NCBI RefSeq assembly: GCF_050948175.1
Contig: NW_027490162.1
Coordinates: 992,001 to 1,056,000 of the forward strand
Length of the DNA stretch: 64,000 nucleotides
Direction of reading: 5' to 3'
Source of the DNA: Xylocopa sonorina
Taxonomy: Eukaryota; Arthropoda; Insecta; Hymenoptera; Apidae
The notes under the pieces were generated by a model. That model made no database searches and had not been told where the DNA came from. It saw only the letters and a list, made by a program, of their open reading frames with translations. The position numbers and the translations under genes were made by a program. Below are positions 12,754 through 27,400 of the stretch, in pieces (the stretch's first letter is position 1; each line of letters opens with the position of its first letter).

Positions 12754-15700
12754 GACGCTATTTCCTAGCAAGGAAGTGTCGCATTTACATTCATTTGAAG
12801 TGTAGACGAGGAATACATGACACTTCGCAAATCATATTATATCTTACCATGAAACATAGAAATGAGATGCTATATCGCGTTTTAAGAAGCATCAGAAATC
12901 TATTGCTACGATACGTAGACATCTGCAAACGCTATTTCCTAGCGAGGAAGTGTCGCATTTACATTCATTTGAAGTGTAGACGAGGAATACGTAACACTTC
13001 GCAAATCATATTACATCTTACCATGAAACATAGAAATGAGGTGCGATATCGCGTTTTAAGAAGCATTAGAACTCTATTGCTACGATACCTAGATATCTGC
13101 AGACGCTATTTCCTGGCAAGGAAGTGTCGCATTTACATTCATTTGAAGTGTAGACGAGGAATACATAATACCTCGCAATGAATATTATATCTCATCATGA
13201 AACATAGATATGAGATGCAATATCTCGTTTTACGAAGCATTTGAACTCTATTGCTTCGATACGTAGACATCTGCAAACGTTATTTCCTTGCATGGAAGTG
13301 TCGCATTTACATTCATCTGAAGTGTAGACGAGGAATACATAACACTTCGCAAATCATATTATATCTTACCATAAAACATAGAAATGAGATGCGATATCGC
13401 GTTTTAAGAAGCATCAGAAATCCATTGCTACGATACGTAGACATCTGCAAACGCTATTTCCTTGCAAGGAAGTGTCGCATTTACATTAATTTGAATCGTA
13501 CTCGAGGAATGCATAACACTTCGCAATGAATATTATATCTTATCAGGAAACATAGATATGAGATGCAATATCTCGTTTTAAGAAGCATTTGAACTCTATT
13601 GCTTCGATACGTAGACATCTGCAAACGCTATTTCCTAGCAAGGAAGTGTCGCATTTACATTCATTTGAAGTGTAGGCGAGGAATACTTGACACTTCGCAA
13701 TTCATATTATATCTCACCCTGAAACATAGAAATGAGATGCGATATCGCGTTTTATGAAGCATTAGAACTCTATTGCTACGATACCTAGACATCTGCAGAC
13801 GCTATTTCCTAGCGAGGAAGTATCGCATTCACATTCATTTGAAGTGTAGACAAGGAATACATAACACTTCGCAAATCATGTTATATCTTACCATGAAACA
13901 TAGAATTGAGATGCGATATCGCGCTTTAAGAACATATGAACTCTATTGCTACGAGACGTAGACATCTGCAATCGCTATTTCCTTGCAAGGAAGTGTCGCA
14001 TTTACATTCATTTGAAGTGTAGACGAGGAATACATCACACTTCGCAAATCATATTATATCTTACAATGAAACATAGAAATGAGATGCGATATCGCGTTTT
14101 AAGAAGCATTAGCACTCTATTGCTACGATACGTTGACATCTGCAAGCGCTATTTCCTTGCAAGGAAATGTCGCATTTACATTCATTTGAATCGTAGACGA
14201 GGAATGCATAACACTTGGAAATGAATATTATATCTTATCAGGAAACAAAGATATGAGATGCAATATCTGGTATTAAGAAGCATTTGAACTCTATTGCTTT
14301 GATACGTAGACATCTGCAAACGCTATTTCCTTGCAAGGAAGTGTCGCATTTACATTCATTTGAATCGTAGACGAGGAATGCATAACACTTCGCAATGAAT
14401 ATTATATCTTATCAGGAAACATAGATACGAGATGCAATATCTCGTTTTAAGAAGCATTTGAACTCTATTGCTTCGATACGTAGACATCTGCAAACGCTAT
14501 TTCCTAGCAAGGAAGTGTCGCATTTACATTCATTTGAAGTGTAGGCGAGGAATACATGACACTTCGCAAATCATATTATATCTCACCATGAAACATAGAA
14601 ATGAGATTCGATATCGCGTTTTAAGAAGCATTAGAAAGCTATTGCTACGATACGTAGACATCTGCAAACGCTATTTCCTAGCGAGGAAGTATCGCATTCA
14701 CATTCATTTGAAGTGTAGACAAGGAATACATAACACTTCGCAAATCATGTTATATCCTACTATGAAACATAGAAATGAGATGCGACATCGCGTTTTAAGA
14801 AGCATTTGAACTCTATTGCTACGATACGTAGACATCTGCAAACGCTATTTCCTAGCAAGGAAGTGTCGCATTTACATTCATTTGAAGTGTAGGCGAGGAA
14901 TACATGACACTTCGCAAATCATATTATATCTCACCATGAAACATAGAAATGAGATTCGATATCGCGTTTTAAGAAGCATTAGAAAGCTATTGCTACGATA
15001 CGTAGACATCTGCAAACGCTATTTCCTTGCAAGAAAGTGTCGCATTTACATTCATTTGTAGTGTAGACGAGGAATACATGACACTTCGCAAATCATATTA
15101 TATCTTACCATGAAACATAGAAATGAGATTCGATATCGCGTTTTAAGTAGCATTAGAAAGCTATTGCTACGATACGTAGACACCTGCAAACGCTATTTCC
15201 TAGCGAGGAAGTATCGCATTTACATTCAATTGAAGGGTAGACGAGGAATACATGATACTTCGTAAATCATATTATATCTTACCATGAAACATAGAAATGA
15301 GATGCGATATCGCGATTTAAGAAGCATTAGAACTCTATTGCTACGATACCTAGACATCTACAGACGCTATTTGCTAGCAAGGAAGTGTCGCATTTACATT
15401 CATTTGAAGTGTAGACGAGGAATACATGATACTTCGCAAATCATATTATTTCTTACCATGAAACATAGAAATGAGATGCGATATCGCGTTTTAAGAATCA
15501 TAAGAACTCTATTGCTACGATACGCAGACATCTGCAAACGCTATTTCCTTGCAAGGAAGTGCGCATTTACATTTAGTTGATGTGTAGACGAGGAATACAT
15601 AACACTTCGCAAATCATATTATATCTCACCATGAAACATAGAAATGAGATGCTATATCGCGTTTTAAGAAGCATTAGCACTCTATTGCTACGATACGTTG

Positions 15701-18590
15701 ACATCTGCAAGCGCTATTTCCTTGCAAGGAAATGTCGCATTTACATTCATTTGAATCGTAGACGAGGAATGCATAACACTTCGCAATGAATATTATATCT
15801 TATCAGGAAACATAGATATGAGATTCAATATCTCGTTTTAAGAAGCATTTGAACTCTATTGCTTCGATACGTAGACATCTGCAAACGCTATTTCCTAGCA
15901 AGGAAGTGTCGCATTTACATTCATTTGAAGTGTAGGCGAGGAATACATGACACTTCGCAAATCATATTATATCTCACCATGAAACATAGAAATGAGATTC
16001 GATATCGCGTTTTAAGCAGCATTAGAAAGCTATTGCTACGATACGTAGACATCTGCAAACGCTATTTCCTTGCAAGAAAGTGTCGCATTTACATTCATTT
16101 GTAGTGTAGACGAGGAATACATGACACTTCGCAAATCATATTATATCTTACCTTGAAACATAGAAATGAGATTCGATATCGCGTTTTAAGTAGCATTAGA
16201 AAGCTATTGCTACGATACGTAGACATCTGCAAGCGCTATTTCCTAGCGAGGAAGTATCGCATTTACATTTAATTGAAGGGTAGACGAGGAATACATGATA
16301 CTTCGCAAATCATATTATATCTTACCATGAAACATAGAAATGAGATGCGATATCGCGATATAAGAAGCATTAGAACTCTATTGCTACGATACGTTGACAT
16401 CTGCAAGCGCTATTTCCTTGCAAGGAAATGTCGCATTTACATTCATTTGAATCGTAGACGAGGAATGCATAACACTTCGCAATGAATATTACATCTTATC
16501 ATGAAATATAGAATTGAGATGCGATATCTTGTTTTAAGAAGCATTTGAACTCTATTGCTTCGATACGTAGACATCTGCAAACGCTATTTCCTAGCAAGGA
16601 AGTGTCGCATTTACATTCATTTGAAGTGTAGGCGAGGAATACATGACACTTCGCAAATCATATTATATCTCACCATGAAACATAGAAATGAGATGCGATA
16701 TCGCGTTTTAAGAAGCATTAGAACACTATTGCCACGATAGGTAGACATTTGCAAACGCTATTTCCTAGCAAAGAAGTGTCGCATTTACATTCATTTGAAG
16801 TGTAGGCGAGGAATACATGACACTTCGCAAATCATATTATATCTCACCATGAAACATAGAAATGAGATTTGATATCGCGTTTTAATAAGCATTAGAAAGC
16901 TGTTGCTACGATACGTAGACATCTGCAAACGCTATTTCCTAGCGAGGGAGTATCGCATTCACATTCATTTGAAGTGTAGACAAGGAATACATAACACTTC
17001 GCAAATCATGTTATATCTTACCATGAAACATAGAATTGAGATGCGATATCGCGTTTTAAGAATCATATGAACTCTATTGCTACGATACGTTGACATCTGC
17101 AAACGCTATTTCCTTGCAAGGAAATGTCGCATTTATATTCATTTGAATCGTAGACGAGGAATGCATAACACTTCGCAATGAATATTATATCTTTTCAGGA
17201 AACATAGGTATGAGATGCAATATCTCGTTTTAAGAAGCATTTGAACTCTATTGCTTCGATACGTAGACATCTGCAAACGCTATTTCCTAGCAAGGATGTG
17301 TCGCATTTGCATTCATTTGAATCGTAGGCGAGGAATACATGACACTTCGCAAATCATATTATATCTTACCATGAAACATAGAAATGAGATGCGATATCGC
17401 GTTTTAAGAAGCATTAGAACTCTATTCCTACGATACCTAGACATCTGCAGACGCTATTTCCCAGCAAGGAAGTGTCGCATTTACATTCATTTGCAGTGTA
17501 GACGAGGAATACATGACACTTCGCAAATCATATTATATCTTACCATGAAACATAGAAATGAGATGCGATATCGCGTTTTAAGAAGCATTAGAACACTATT
17601 GCCACGATAGGTAGACATTTGCAAACGCTATTTCCTAGCAAAGAAGTGTCGCATTTACATTCATTTGAAGTGTAGACGAGGAATACATAACACTTCGCAA
17701 ATCATATTATATCTTACTATGAAACATAGAAATGAGATGCGATATCGCGTTTTAAGAAGCATTAGAACTCTATTGCTACGATACGTTGACATCTGCAAAC
17801 GCTATTTCCTTGCAAGGAAATGTCGCATTTACATTCATTTGAATCGTAGACGAGGAATGCATAACACGTCGCAATGAATATTATATCTTATCAGGAAACA
17901 TAGATATGAGATGCATTATCTCGTTTTAAGAAGCATTTGAACTCTATTGCTTCGATACGTAGACATCTGCAAACGCTATTTCCTAGCAAGGAAGTGTCGC
18001 ATTTACATTCGTTTGAAGTGTAGGCGAGGAATACATGACACTTCGCAAATCATATTATATCTCACCATGAAACATAGAAATGAGATTCGATATCGCGTTT
18101 TAAGAAGCATTAGAAAGCTATTGCTACGATACGTAGACATCTGCAAACGCTATTTCCTAGCGAGGAAGTATCGCATTCACATTCATTTGAAGTGTAGACA
18201 AGGAATACGTAACACTTCGCAAATCATGTTATATCTTACCATGAAACATAGAATTGAGATGCGATATCGCGTTTTAAGAATCATATGAACTCTATTGCTA
18301 CGAGACGTAGACATCTGCAATCGCTATTTCCTTGCAAGGAAGTGTCGCATTTACATTCATTTGAAGTGTAGACGGGGAATACATAACACTTCGCAAATCA
18401 TATTATATCTTACCATGAAACATAGAAATGAGATGCGATATCGCGTTTTAAGAAGCATTAGAACTCTATTGCTACGATACGTAGACATCTGCAAACGCTA
18501 TTTCCTAGCAAGGAAGTGTCGCATTTACATTCATTTGAAGTGTAGGCGAGGAATACATGACACTTCGCAAATCATATTATATCTCACCAT
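12754..18590 (+). repeat. Satellite domain with type B monomers at 4-monomer spacing
   Basis: The type B motif CAATGAATATT occurs at 15784, 16480, 17176 and 17872, exactly 696 bp apart each time. The spacing from 13524 to 14219 is also four monomers, less one deleted base. A 348-bp (two-monomer) repeat links about 14461-14690 with 14809-15038. Domain-specific variants appear here: GTAGACAAGG, CATAGAATTGAG, ATCTCACCATG, TATCAGGAAACATAG and CGTTGACATCTGCAAG. Single-base deletions sit at 13931-13936 (AAGAACATATG for AAGAATCATATG) and 15560-15562 (AGTGCGCATT for AGTGTCGCATT). Confidence 0.85.
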
Positions 18591-21500
18591 AAAACATAGA
18601 AATGAGATGCGATATCGCGTTTTAAGAAGCATTAGAACTCTATTGCTACGATACCTAGACATCTGCAGACGCTATTTCCTAGCGAGGAAGTATCGCATTC
18701 ACATTCACTTGATGTGTAGACAAGGAATACATAACACTTCGCAAATCATGTTATATCTTACCATGAAACATAGAATTGAGATGCGATATCGCGTTTTAAG
18801 AACATATGAACTCTGTTGCTACGAGACGTAGACATCTGCAATCGCTATTTCCTTGCAAGGAAGTGTCGCATTTACATTCATTTGAAGTGTAGACGAGGAA
18901 TACATCACACTTCGCAAATCATATTATATCTTACCTTGAAACATAGAAATGAGATGCGATATCGCGTTTTAAGAAGCATTAGAACTCTATTGCTACGATA
19001 CGTTGACATCTGCAAGCGCTATTTCCTTGCAAGGAAATGTCGCATTTACATTCATTTGAATCGTAGACGAGGTATGCATAGCACTTCGCAATGAATATTA
19101 TATCTTATCAGGAAACATAGATATGAGATGCAATATCTCGTTTTAAGAAGCATTTGAACTCTATTGCTTCGATACGTAGACATCTGCAAACGCTATTTCC
19201 TAGCAAGGATGTGTCGCATTTACATTCATTTGAATCGTAGGCGAGGAATACATGTCTCTTCGCAAATCATATTATATCTTACCATGAAACATAGAAATGA
19301 GATGCGATATCGCGTTTTAAGAAGCATTAGAACTCTATTGCTACGATACCTAGACATCTGCAGACGCTATTTCCTAGCAAGGAAGTGTCGCATTTACATT
19401 CATTTGTAGTGTAGACGAGGAATACATGACACTTCGCAAATCATATTATATCTTACCATGAAACATAGAAATGAGATGCGATATCGCGTTTTAAGAAGCA
19501 TTAGAACACTATTGCCACGATAGGTAGACATTTGCAAACGCTATTTCCTAGCTAAGAAGTGTCGCATTTACATTCATTTGTAGTGTAGGCGAGGAATACA
19601 TGACACTTCGCAAATCATATTATATCTTACTATGAAACATAGAAATGAGATGCGATAACGCGTTTTAAGAAGCATTAGAACTCTATTGCTACGATACGTA
19701 GACATCTGCAAACGCAATTTCCTTGCAAGGTAGTGTCGCATTCACATTCATTTGAAGTGTAGACGAGGAATACACAGTACTTCGTAAATCATAATATATC
19801 TTACCATGGAACTTAGAAATGAGATGCGATATCGTGTTTTAAGAATCATAAGAACTCTATTGCTACGATACGTAGACATCTGCAAACGCTATTTCCTTGC
19901 AAGGAAGTGTCGCATTTACATTCATTTGAATCGTAGACGAGGAATGCATAACACTTCGCAATGAATATTACATCTTATCATGAAATATAGAATTGAGATG
20001 CGATAACTTGTTTTAAGAAGCATTTGAACTCTATTGCTTCGATACGTAGACATCTGCAAACGCTATTTCCTAGCAAGGAAGTGTCGCATTTACATTCATT
20101 TGAAGTGTAGGCGGGGAATACATGACACTTCGCAAATCATATTATATCTCACCACGAAACATAGAAATGAGATTCGATATCGCGTTTTAAGGAGCATTAG
20201 AAAGCTATTGCTACGATGCGTAGGCATCTGCAAACGATATTTCCTAGCGAGGAAGTATCGCATTCACATTCATTTGAAGTGTAGACAAGGAATACATAAC
20301 ACTTCGCAAATCATGTTATATCTTACCATGAAACATAGAATTGAGATGCGATATCGCGTTTTAAGAATCATATGAACCCTATTGCTACGAGACGTAGACA
20401 TCTGCAATCGCTATTTCCTTGCAAGGAAGTGTCGCATTTACATTCATTTGAAGTGTAGACGGGGAATACATAACACTTCGCAAATCATATTATATCTTAC
20501 CATGAAACATAGAAATGAGATGCGATATCGCGTCTTAAGAAGCATTAGAACTCTATTGCTACGATACGTAGACATCTGCAAACGCTATTTCCTTGCAAGG
20601 TAGTGTTGCATTCACATTCATTTGAAGTGTAGACGAGGAATACACAATACTTCGTAAATCATATTATATCTTACCATGGAACATAGAAATGATATGCGAT
20701 ATCGTGTTTTAAGAATCATAAGAACTCTATTGCTACGATACGTAGACATCTGCAAACGCTATTTCCTAGCGAGGAAGTATCGCATTCACATTCATTTGAA
20801 GTGTAGACAAGGAATACATAACACTTCGCAAATCATGTTATATCTTACCATGAAACATAGAATTGAGATGCGATATCGCGTTTTAAGAAGCATTAGAACA
20901 CTATTGCTACGATAGGTAGACATTTGCAAACGCTATTTCCTAGCAAAGAAGTGTCTCATTTACATTCACTTGAAGTGTAGACGAGGAATATATCACACTT
21001 CGCAAATCATATTATATCTCACCATGAAACATAGAAATGAGATGCGATATCGCGTTTTAAGAAGCATTAGAACTCTATTGCTACGATACCTAGACATCTG
21101 CAGACGCTATTTCCTAGCGAGGAAGTATCGCATTCACATTCATTTGAAGTGTAGACAAGGAATACATAACACTTCGCAAATCATGTTATATCTTACCATG
21201 AAACATAGAATTGAGATGCGATATCGCGTTTTAAGAACATATGAACTCTGTTGCTACGAGACGTAGACATCTGCAATCGCTATTTCCTTGCAAGGAAGTG
21301 TCGCATTTACATTCATTTGAAGTGTAGACGAGGAATACATCACACTTCGCAAATCATATTATATCTTACCTTGAAACATAGAAATGAGATGCGATATCGC
21401 GTTTTAAGAAGCATTAGAACTCTATTGCTACGATACGTTGACATCTGCAAGCGCTATTTCCTTGCAAGGAAATGTCGCATTTACATTCATTTGAATCGTA

Positions 21501-22015
21501 GACGAGGTATGCATAGCACTTCGCAATGAATATTATATCTTATCAGGAAACATAGATATGAGATGCAATATCTCGTTTTAAGAAGCATTTGAACTCTATT
21601 GCTTCGATACGTAGACATCTGCAAACGCTATTTCCTAGCAAGGATGTGTCGCATTTACATTCATTTGAATCGTAGGCGAGGAATACATGTCTCTTCGCAA
21701 ATCATATTATATCTTACCATGAAACATAGAAATGAGATGCGATATCGCGTTTTAAGAAGCATTAGAACTCTATTGCTACGATACCTAGACATCTGCAGAC
21801 GCTATTTCCTAGCAAGGAAGTGTCGCATTTACATTCATTTGTAGTGTAGACGAGGAATACATGACACTTCGCAAATCATATTATATCTTACCATGAAACA
21901 TAGAAATGAGATGCGATATCGCGTTTTAAGAAGCATTAGAACACTATTGCCACGATAGGTAGACATTTGCAAACGCTATTTCCTAGCTAAGAAGTGTCGC
22001 ATTTACATTCATTTG
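18590..22015 (+). repeat. Duplication at 2435-bp spacing (14 monomers minus one base)
   Basis: About 18590-19580 recurs at about 21025-22015. Shared variants include AAGAACATATGAACTCTGTTGC, ATACATCACACTTCGC, ATCTTACCTTGAAAC, GAGGTATGCATAGCAC, ATACATGTCTCTTCGC and TTTCCTAGCTAAGAAG. The one-base shortfall comes from the T deletion in AAGAACATATG, which is in both copies (18801-18806 and 21232-21240), so the deletion is older than this duplication. The intervening segment belongs partly to a second duplication at a different offset. Confidence 0.87.
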
Positions 22016-24417
22016 AAGTGTAGACGAGGAATACATAACACTTCGCAAATCATATTATATCTTACTATGAAACATAGAAATGAGATGCGATATCGCGTTT
22101 TAAGAAGCATTAGAACTCTATTGCTACGATACGTAGACATCTGCAGACGCAATTTCCTTGCAAGGTAGTGTCGCATTCACATTCATTTGAAGTGTAGACG
22201 AGGAATACACAATACTTCGTAAATCATATTATATCTTACCATGGAACTTAGAAATGAGATGCGATATCGCGTTTTAAGAATCATTTGAACTCTATTGCTT
22301 CGATACGTAGACATCTGCAAACGCTATTTCCTTGCAAGGAAGTGCCGCATTTACATTCATTTGAAGTGTAGACGAGGAATACATAACACTTCGCAAATCA
22401 AATTATATCTTACCATGAAACATAGAAATGAGATGCGATATCGCGTTTTAAGAAGCATTAGAACTCTATTGCTACGATACCTAGACATCTGCAGACGCTA
22501 TTTCCTAGCAAGGAAGTGTCGCATTTACATTCATTTGAAGTGTAGACGAGGAATACATGACACTTCGCAAATCATATTATATCTTACCATGAAACATAGA
22601 AATGAGATGCGATATCGCGTTTTAAGGAGCATTAGAACTCTATTGCTACGATACCTAGACATCTGCAGACGCTATTTCCTAGCAAGGAAGTGTCGCATTT
22701 ACATTCATTTGTAGTGTAGACGAGGAATACATGACACTTCGCAAATCATATTATATCTTACTATGAAACATAGAAATGAGATGCGATATCGCGTTTTAAG
22801 AAGCATTAGAACTCTATTGCTACGATACGTAGACATCTGCAGACGCAATTTCCTTGCAAGGTAGTGTCGCATTCACATTCATTTGAAGTGTAGATGAGGA
22901 ATACACAATACTTCGTAAATCATATTATATCTTACCATGGAACTTAGAAATGAGATGCGATATCGCGTTTTAAGAATCATTTGAACTCTATTGCTTCGAT
23001 ACGTAGACATCTGCAAACGCTATTTCCTTGCAAGGAAGTGCCGCATTTACATTCATTTGAAGTGTAGACGAGGAATACATAACACTTCGCAAATCAAATT
23101 ATATCTTACCATGAAACATAGAAATGAGATGCGATATCGCGTTTTAAGAAGCATTAGAACTCTATTGCTACGATACCTAGACATCTGCAGACGCTATTTC
23201 CTAGCAAGGAAGTGTCGCATTTACATTCATTTGAAGTGTAGACGAGGAATACATGACACTTCGCAAATCATATTATATCTTACCATGAAACATAGAAATG
23301 AGATGCGATATCGCGTTTTAAGGAGCATTAGAACTCTATTGCTACGATACCTAGACATCTGCAGACGCTATTTCCTAGCAAGGAAGTGTCGCATTTACAT
23401 TCATTTGTAGTGTAGACGAGGAATACATGACACTTCGCAAATCATATTATATCTTACTATGAAACATAGAAATGAGATGCGATATCGCGTTTTAAGAAGC
23501 ATTAGAACTCTATTGCTACGATACGTAGACATCTGCAAACGCAATTTCCTTGCAAGGTAGTGTCGCATTCACATTCATTTGAAGTGTAGACGAGGAATAC
23601 ACAGTACTTCGTAAATCATATTATATCTTACCATGGAACTTAGAAATGAGATGCGATATCGTGTTTTAAGAATCATAAGAACTCTATTGCTACGATACGT
23701 AGACATCTGCAAACGCTATTTCCTTGCAAGGAAGTGTCGCATTTACATTCATTTGAATCGTAGACGAGGAATGCATAACACTTCGCAATGAATATAATAT
23801 CTTATCATGAAATATAGAATTGAGATGCGATAACTTGTTTTAAGAAGCATTTGAACTCTATTGCTTCGATACGTAGACATCTGCAAACGCTATTTCCTAG
23901 CAAGGAAGTGTCGCATTTACATTCATTTGAAGTGTAGGCGAGGAATACATGACACTTCGCAAATCATATTATATCTCACCATGAAACATAGAAATGAGAT
24001 TCGATATCACGTTTTAAGGAGCATTAGAAAGCTATTGCTAGGATGCGTAGACATCTGCAAACGATATTTCCTAGCGAGGAAGTATCGCATTCACATTCAT
24101 TTGAAGTGTAGACAAGGAATACATAACACTTCGCAAATCATGTTATATCTTACCATGAAACATAGAATTGAGATGCGATATCGCGTTTTAAGAATCATAT
24201 GAACCCTATTGCTACGAGACGTAGACATCTGCAATCGCTATTTCCTTGCAAGGAAGTGTCGCATTTACATTCATTTGAAGTGTAGACGGGGAATACATAA
24301 CACTTCGCAAATCATATTATATCTTACCATGAAACATAGAAATGAGATGCGATATCGCGTCATAAGAAGCATTAGAACTCTATTGCTACGATACGTAGAC
24401 ATCTGCAAACGCTATTT
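19610..24417 (+). repeat. Duplication at 3827-bp spacing (22 monomers minus one base)
   Basis: About 19610-20590 recurs at about 23437-24417. Shared variants include CGCAATTTCCTTGCAAGGTAG, ATACACAGTACTTCGTAAATC, ACCATGGAACTTAG, TATCGTGTTTTAAG, AACTTGTTTTAAG, GATGCGTAG and GTAGACGGGGAATAC. It interlocks with the 2435-bp pair: the second copy of one lies between the two copies of the other, a layout expected from repeated exchange in different registers. Confidence 0.86.
22040..23536 (+). repeat. 696-bp (4-monomer) tandem duplication
   Basis: About 22040-22735 is followed directly by a second copy that runs to about 23536. Both have CTTACTATGAAAC, GCAGACGCAATTTCC, ATACACAATACTTCGTAAATC, ACCATGGAACTTAG, GGAAGTGCCGC, CAAATCAAATTATATC and TTTTAAGGAGCATTAG. 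I noticed GTAGACGAGG against GTAGATGAGG near 22195 and 22891 as one of very few differences. Confidence 0.9.
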
Positions 24418-27400
24418 CCTAGCAAGGAAGTGTCGCATTTACATTCATTTGAAGTGTAGGCGAGGAATACATGACACTTCGCAAATCATATTATATCTCA
24501 CCATGAAACATAGAAATGAGATGCGATATCGCGTTTTAAGAAGCATTAGAACTCTATTGCTACGATACCTAGACATCTGCAGTCGCTATTTCCTAGCGAG
24601 GAAGTATCGCATTCACATTCATTTGAAGTGTAGACAAGGAATACATAACACTTCGCAAATCATGTTATATCTTACCATGAAACATAGAATTGAGATGCGA
24701 TATCGCGTTTTAAGAACATATGAACTCTGTTGCTACGAGACGTAGACATCTGCAATCGCTATTTCCTTGCAAGGAAGTGTCGCATTTACATTCATTTGAA
24801 GTGTAGACGAGGAATACATCACACTTCGCAAATCATATTATATCTTACCATGAAACATAGAAATGAGATGCGATATCGCGTTTGAAGAAGCATTAGAACT
24901 CTATTGCTACGATACGTTGACATCTGCAAGCGCTATTTCCTTGCAAGGAAATGTCGCATTTACATTCATTTGAATCGTAGACGAGGAATGCATAACACTT
25001 CGCAATGAATATTATGTCTTATCAGGAAACATAGATATGAGATGCAATATCTCGTTTTAAGAAGCATTTGAACTCTATTGCTCCGATACGTAGACATCTG
25101 CAAACGCTATTTCCTAGCAAGGAAGTGTCGCATTTACATTCATTTGAAGTGTAGACGAGGAATACATGACACTTCGCAAGTCATATTATATCTCACCATG
25201 AAACATAGAAATGAGATTCGATATCGCGTTTTAAGGAGCATTAGAAAGCTATTGCTACGATACGTAGACATCTGCAAACGCTATTTCCTAGCGAGGAAGT
25301 ATCGCATTCACATTCATTTGAAGTGTAGACAAGGAATACATAACTCTTCGCAAATCATGTTATATCTTACCATGAAACATAGAATTGAGATGCGATATCG
25401 CGTTTTAAGAAGCATTAGAAAGCTATTGCTACGATACGTAGACATCTGCAAACGCTATTTCCTAGCGAGGAAGTATCGCATTCACATTCATTTGAAGTGT
25501 AGACAAGGAATACATATCACTTCGCAAATCATGTTATATCTTACCATGAAACATAGAATTGAGATGCGATATCGCGTTTTAAGAATCATATGAACTCTAT
25601 TGCTACGATACGTAGACTTCTGGAAACGCTATTTCCTAGCAAGGAAGTGTCGCATTTACATTCATTTGAAGTGTAGACGAGGAATACATCACACTTCGCA
25701 AATCATATTATATCTTACCATGAAACATAGAAATGAGATGCGATATCGCGTTTTAGGAAGCATTAGAACTCTATTGCTACGATACGTTGACAACTGCAAA
25801 CGCTATTTCCTTGCAAGGAAATGTCGCATTTACATTCATTAGAATCGTAGACGAGGAATGCATAACACTTCGCAATGAATATTATATCTTATCAGGAAAC
25901 ATAGATATGAGATGCAATATCTCGTTTTAAGAAGCATTTGAACTCTATTGCTACGATACGTAGACATCTGCAAACGTTATTTCCTAGCAAGGATGTGTCG
26001 CATTTACATTCATTTGAAGTGTAGGCGAGGAATACATGACACTTCGCAAATCATATTATATCTTACCATGAAACATAGAAATGAGATGCGATATCGCGTT
26101 TTAAGAAGCATTAGAACTCTATTGCTACGATACCTAGACGTCTGCAGACGCTATTTCCTAGCAAGGAAGTGTCGCATTTACATTCATTTGTAGTGTAGTC
26201 AAGGAATACATGACACTTCGCAAATCATATTATATCTTACCATGGAACATAGAAATGAGATGCGATATCGTGTTTTAAGAATCATAAGAACTCTATTGCT
26301 ACGATACGTAGACATCTGCAAACGCTATTTCCTTGCAAGGAAGTGTCGCATTTACATTCATTTGAATCGTAGACGAGGAATGCATAACACTTCGCAATGA
26401 ATATTACATCTTATCATGAAATACGGAATTGAGATGCGATATCTTGTTTTAAGAAGCATTTGAACTCTATTGCTTCGATACGTAGACATCTGCAAACGCT
26501 ATTTCCTAGCAAGGAAGTGTCGCATTTACATCCATTTGAATCGTAGACGAGGAATGTATAACACTTCGCAATGAATATTATATCTTACCATGAAACATAG
26601 AAATGAGATGCGATATCGCGTTTTAAGAATCACATGAACTCTATTGCTACGAGACGTAGACATCTGCATTCGCTATTTCCTTGCAAGGAAGTGTCGCATT
26701 TACATTCATTTGAAGTGTAGACGAGGAATACATAACACTTCGCAAATCATATTACATCTTACCATGAAACATAGAAATGAGATGCGATATCGCGTTCTAA
26801 GAAGCATTAGGACTCTATTGCTACGATACCTAGACATCTGCAGACGCTATTTCCTAGCAAGGAAGTATCTCATTTACAATCATTTGTAGTGTAGACGAGG
26901 AATACATGACACTTCGCAAATCATATTATATCTTACCATGAATCATAGAAATGAGATGTGATATCGCGTTTTATGAAGCATTAGAACACTATTGCTACGA
27001 GACGTAGACATCTGCAATCGCTATTTCCTTCCAAGGAAGTGTCGTATTTACATTTGAAGTGTAGACGAGGAATACATAACACTTCGCAAATCATATTATA
27101 TCTTACCATGAAACATAGAAATGAGATGCGATATCGCGTTTTAAGAAGCATTAGAACTCTATTGCTACGATACCTAGACATCTGCAGACGCTATTTCCTA
27201 GCAAGGAAGTGTCGCATTTACATTCATTTGAAGTGTAGGCGAGGAATACATGATACTTCGCAAATCATATTATATCTTACCATGAAACATAGAAATGAGA
27301 TGCGATATCGCGTTTTAAGAAGCATTAGAACTCTATTGCTACGATACCTAGACATCTGCAGACGCTATTTCCTAGCAAGGAAGTGTCGCATTTACATTCA

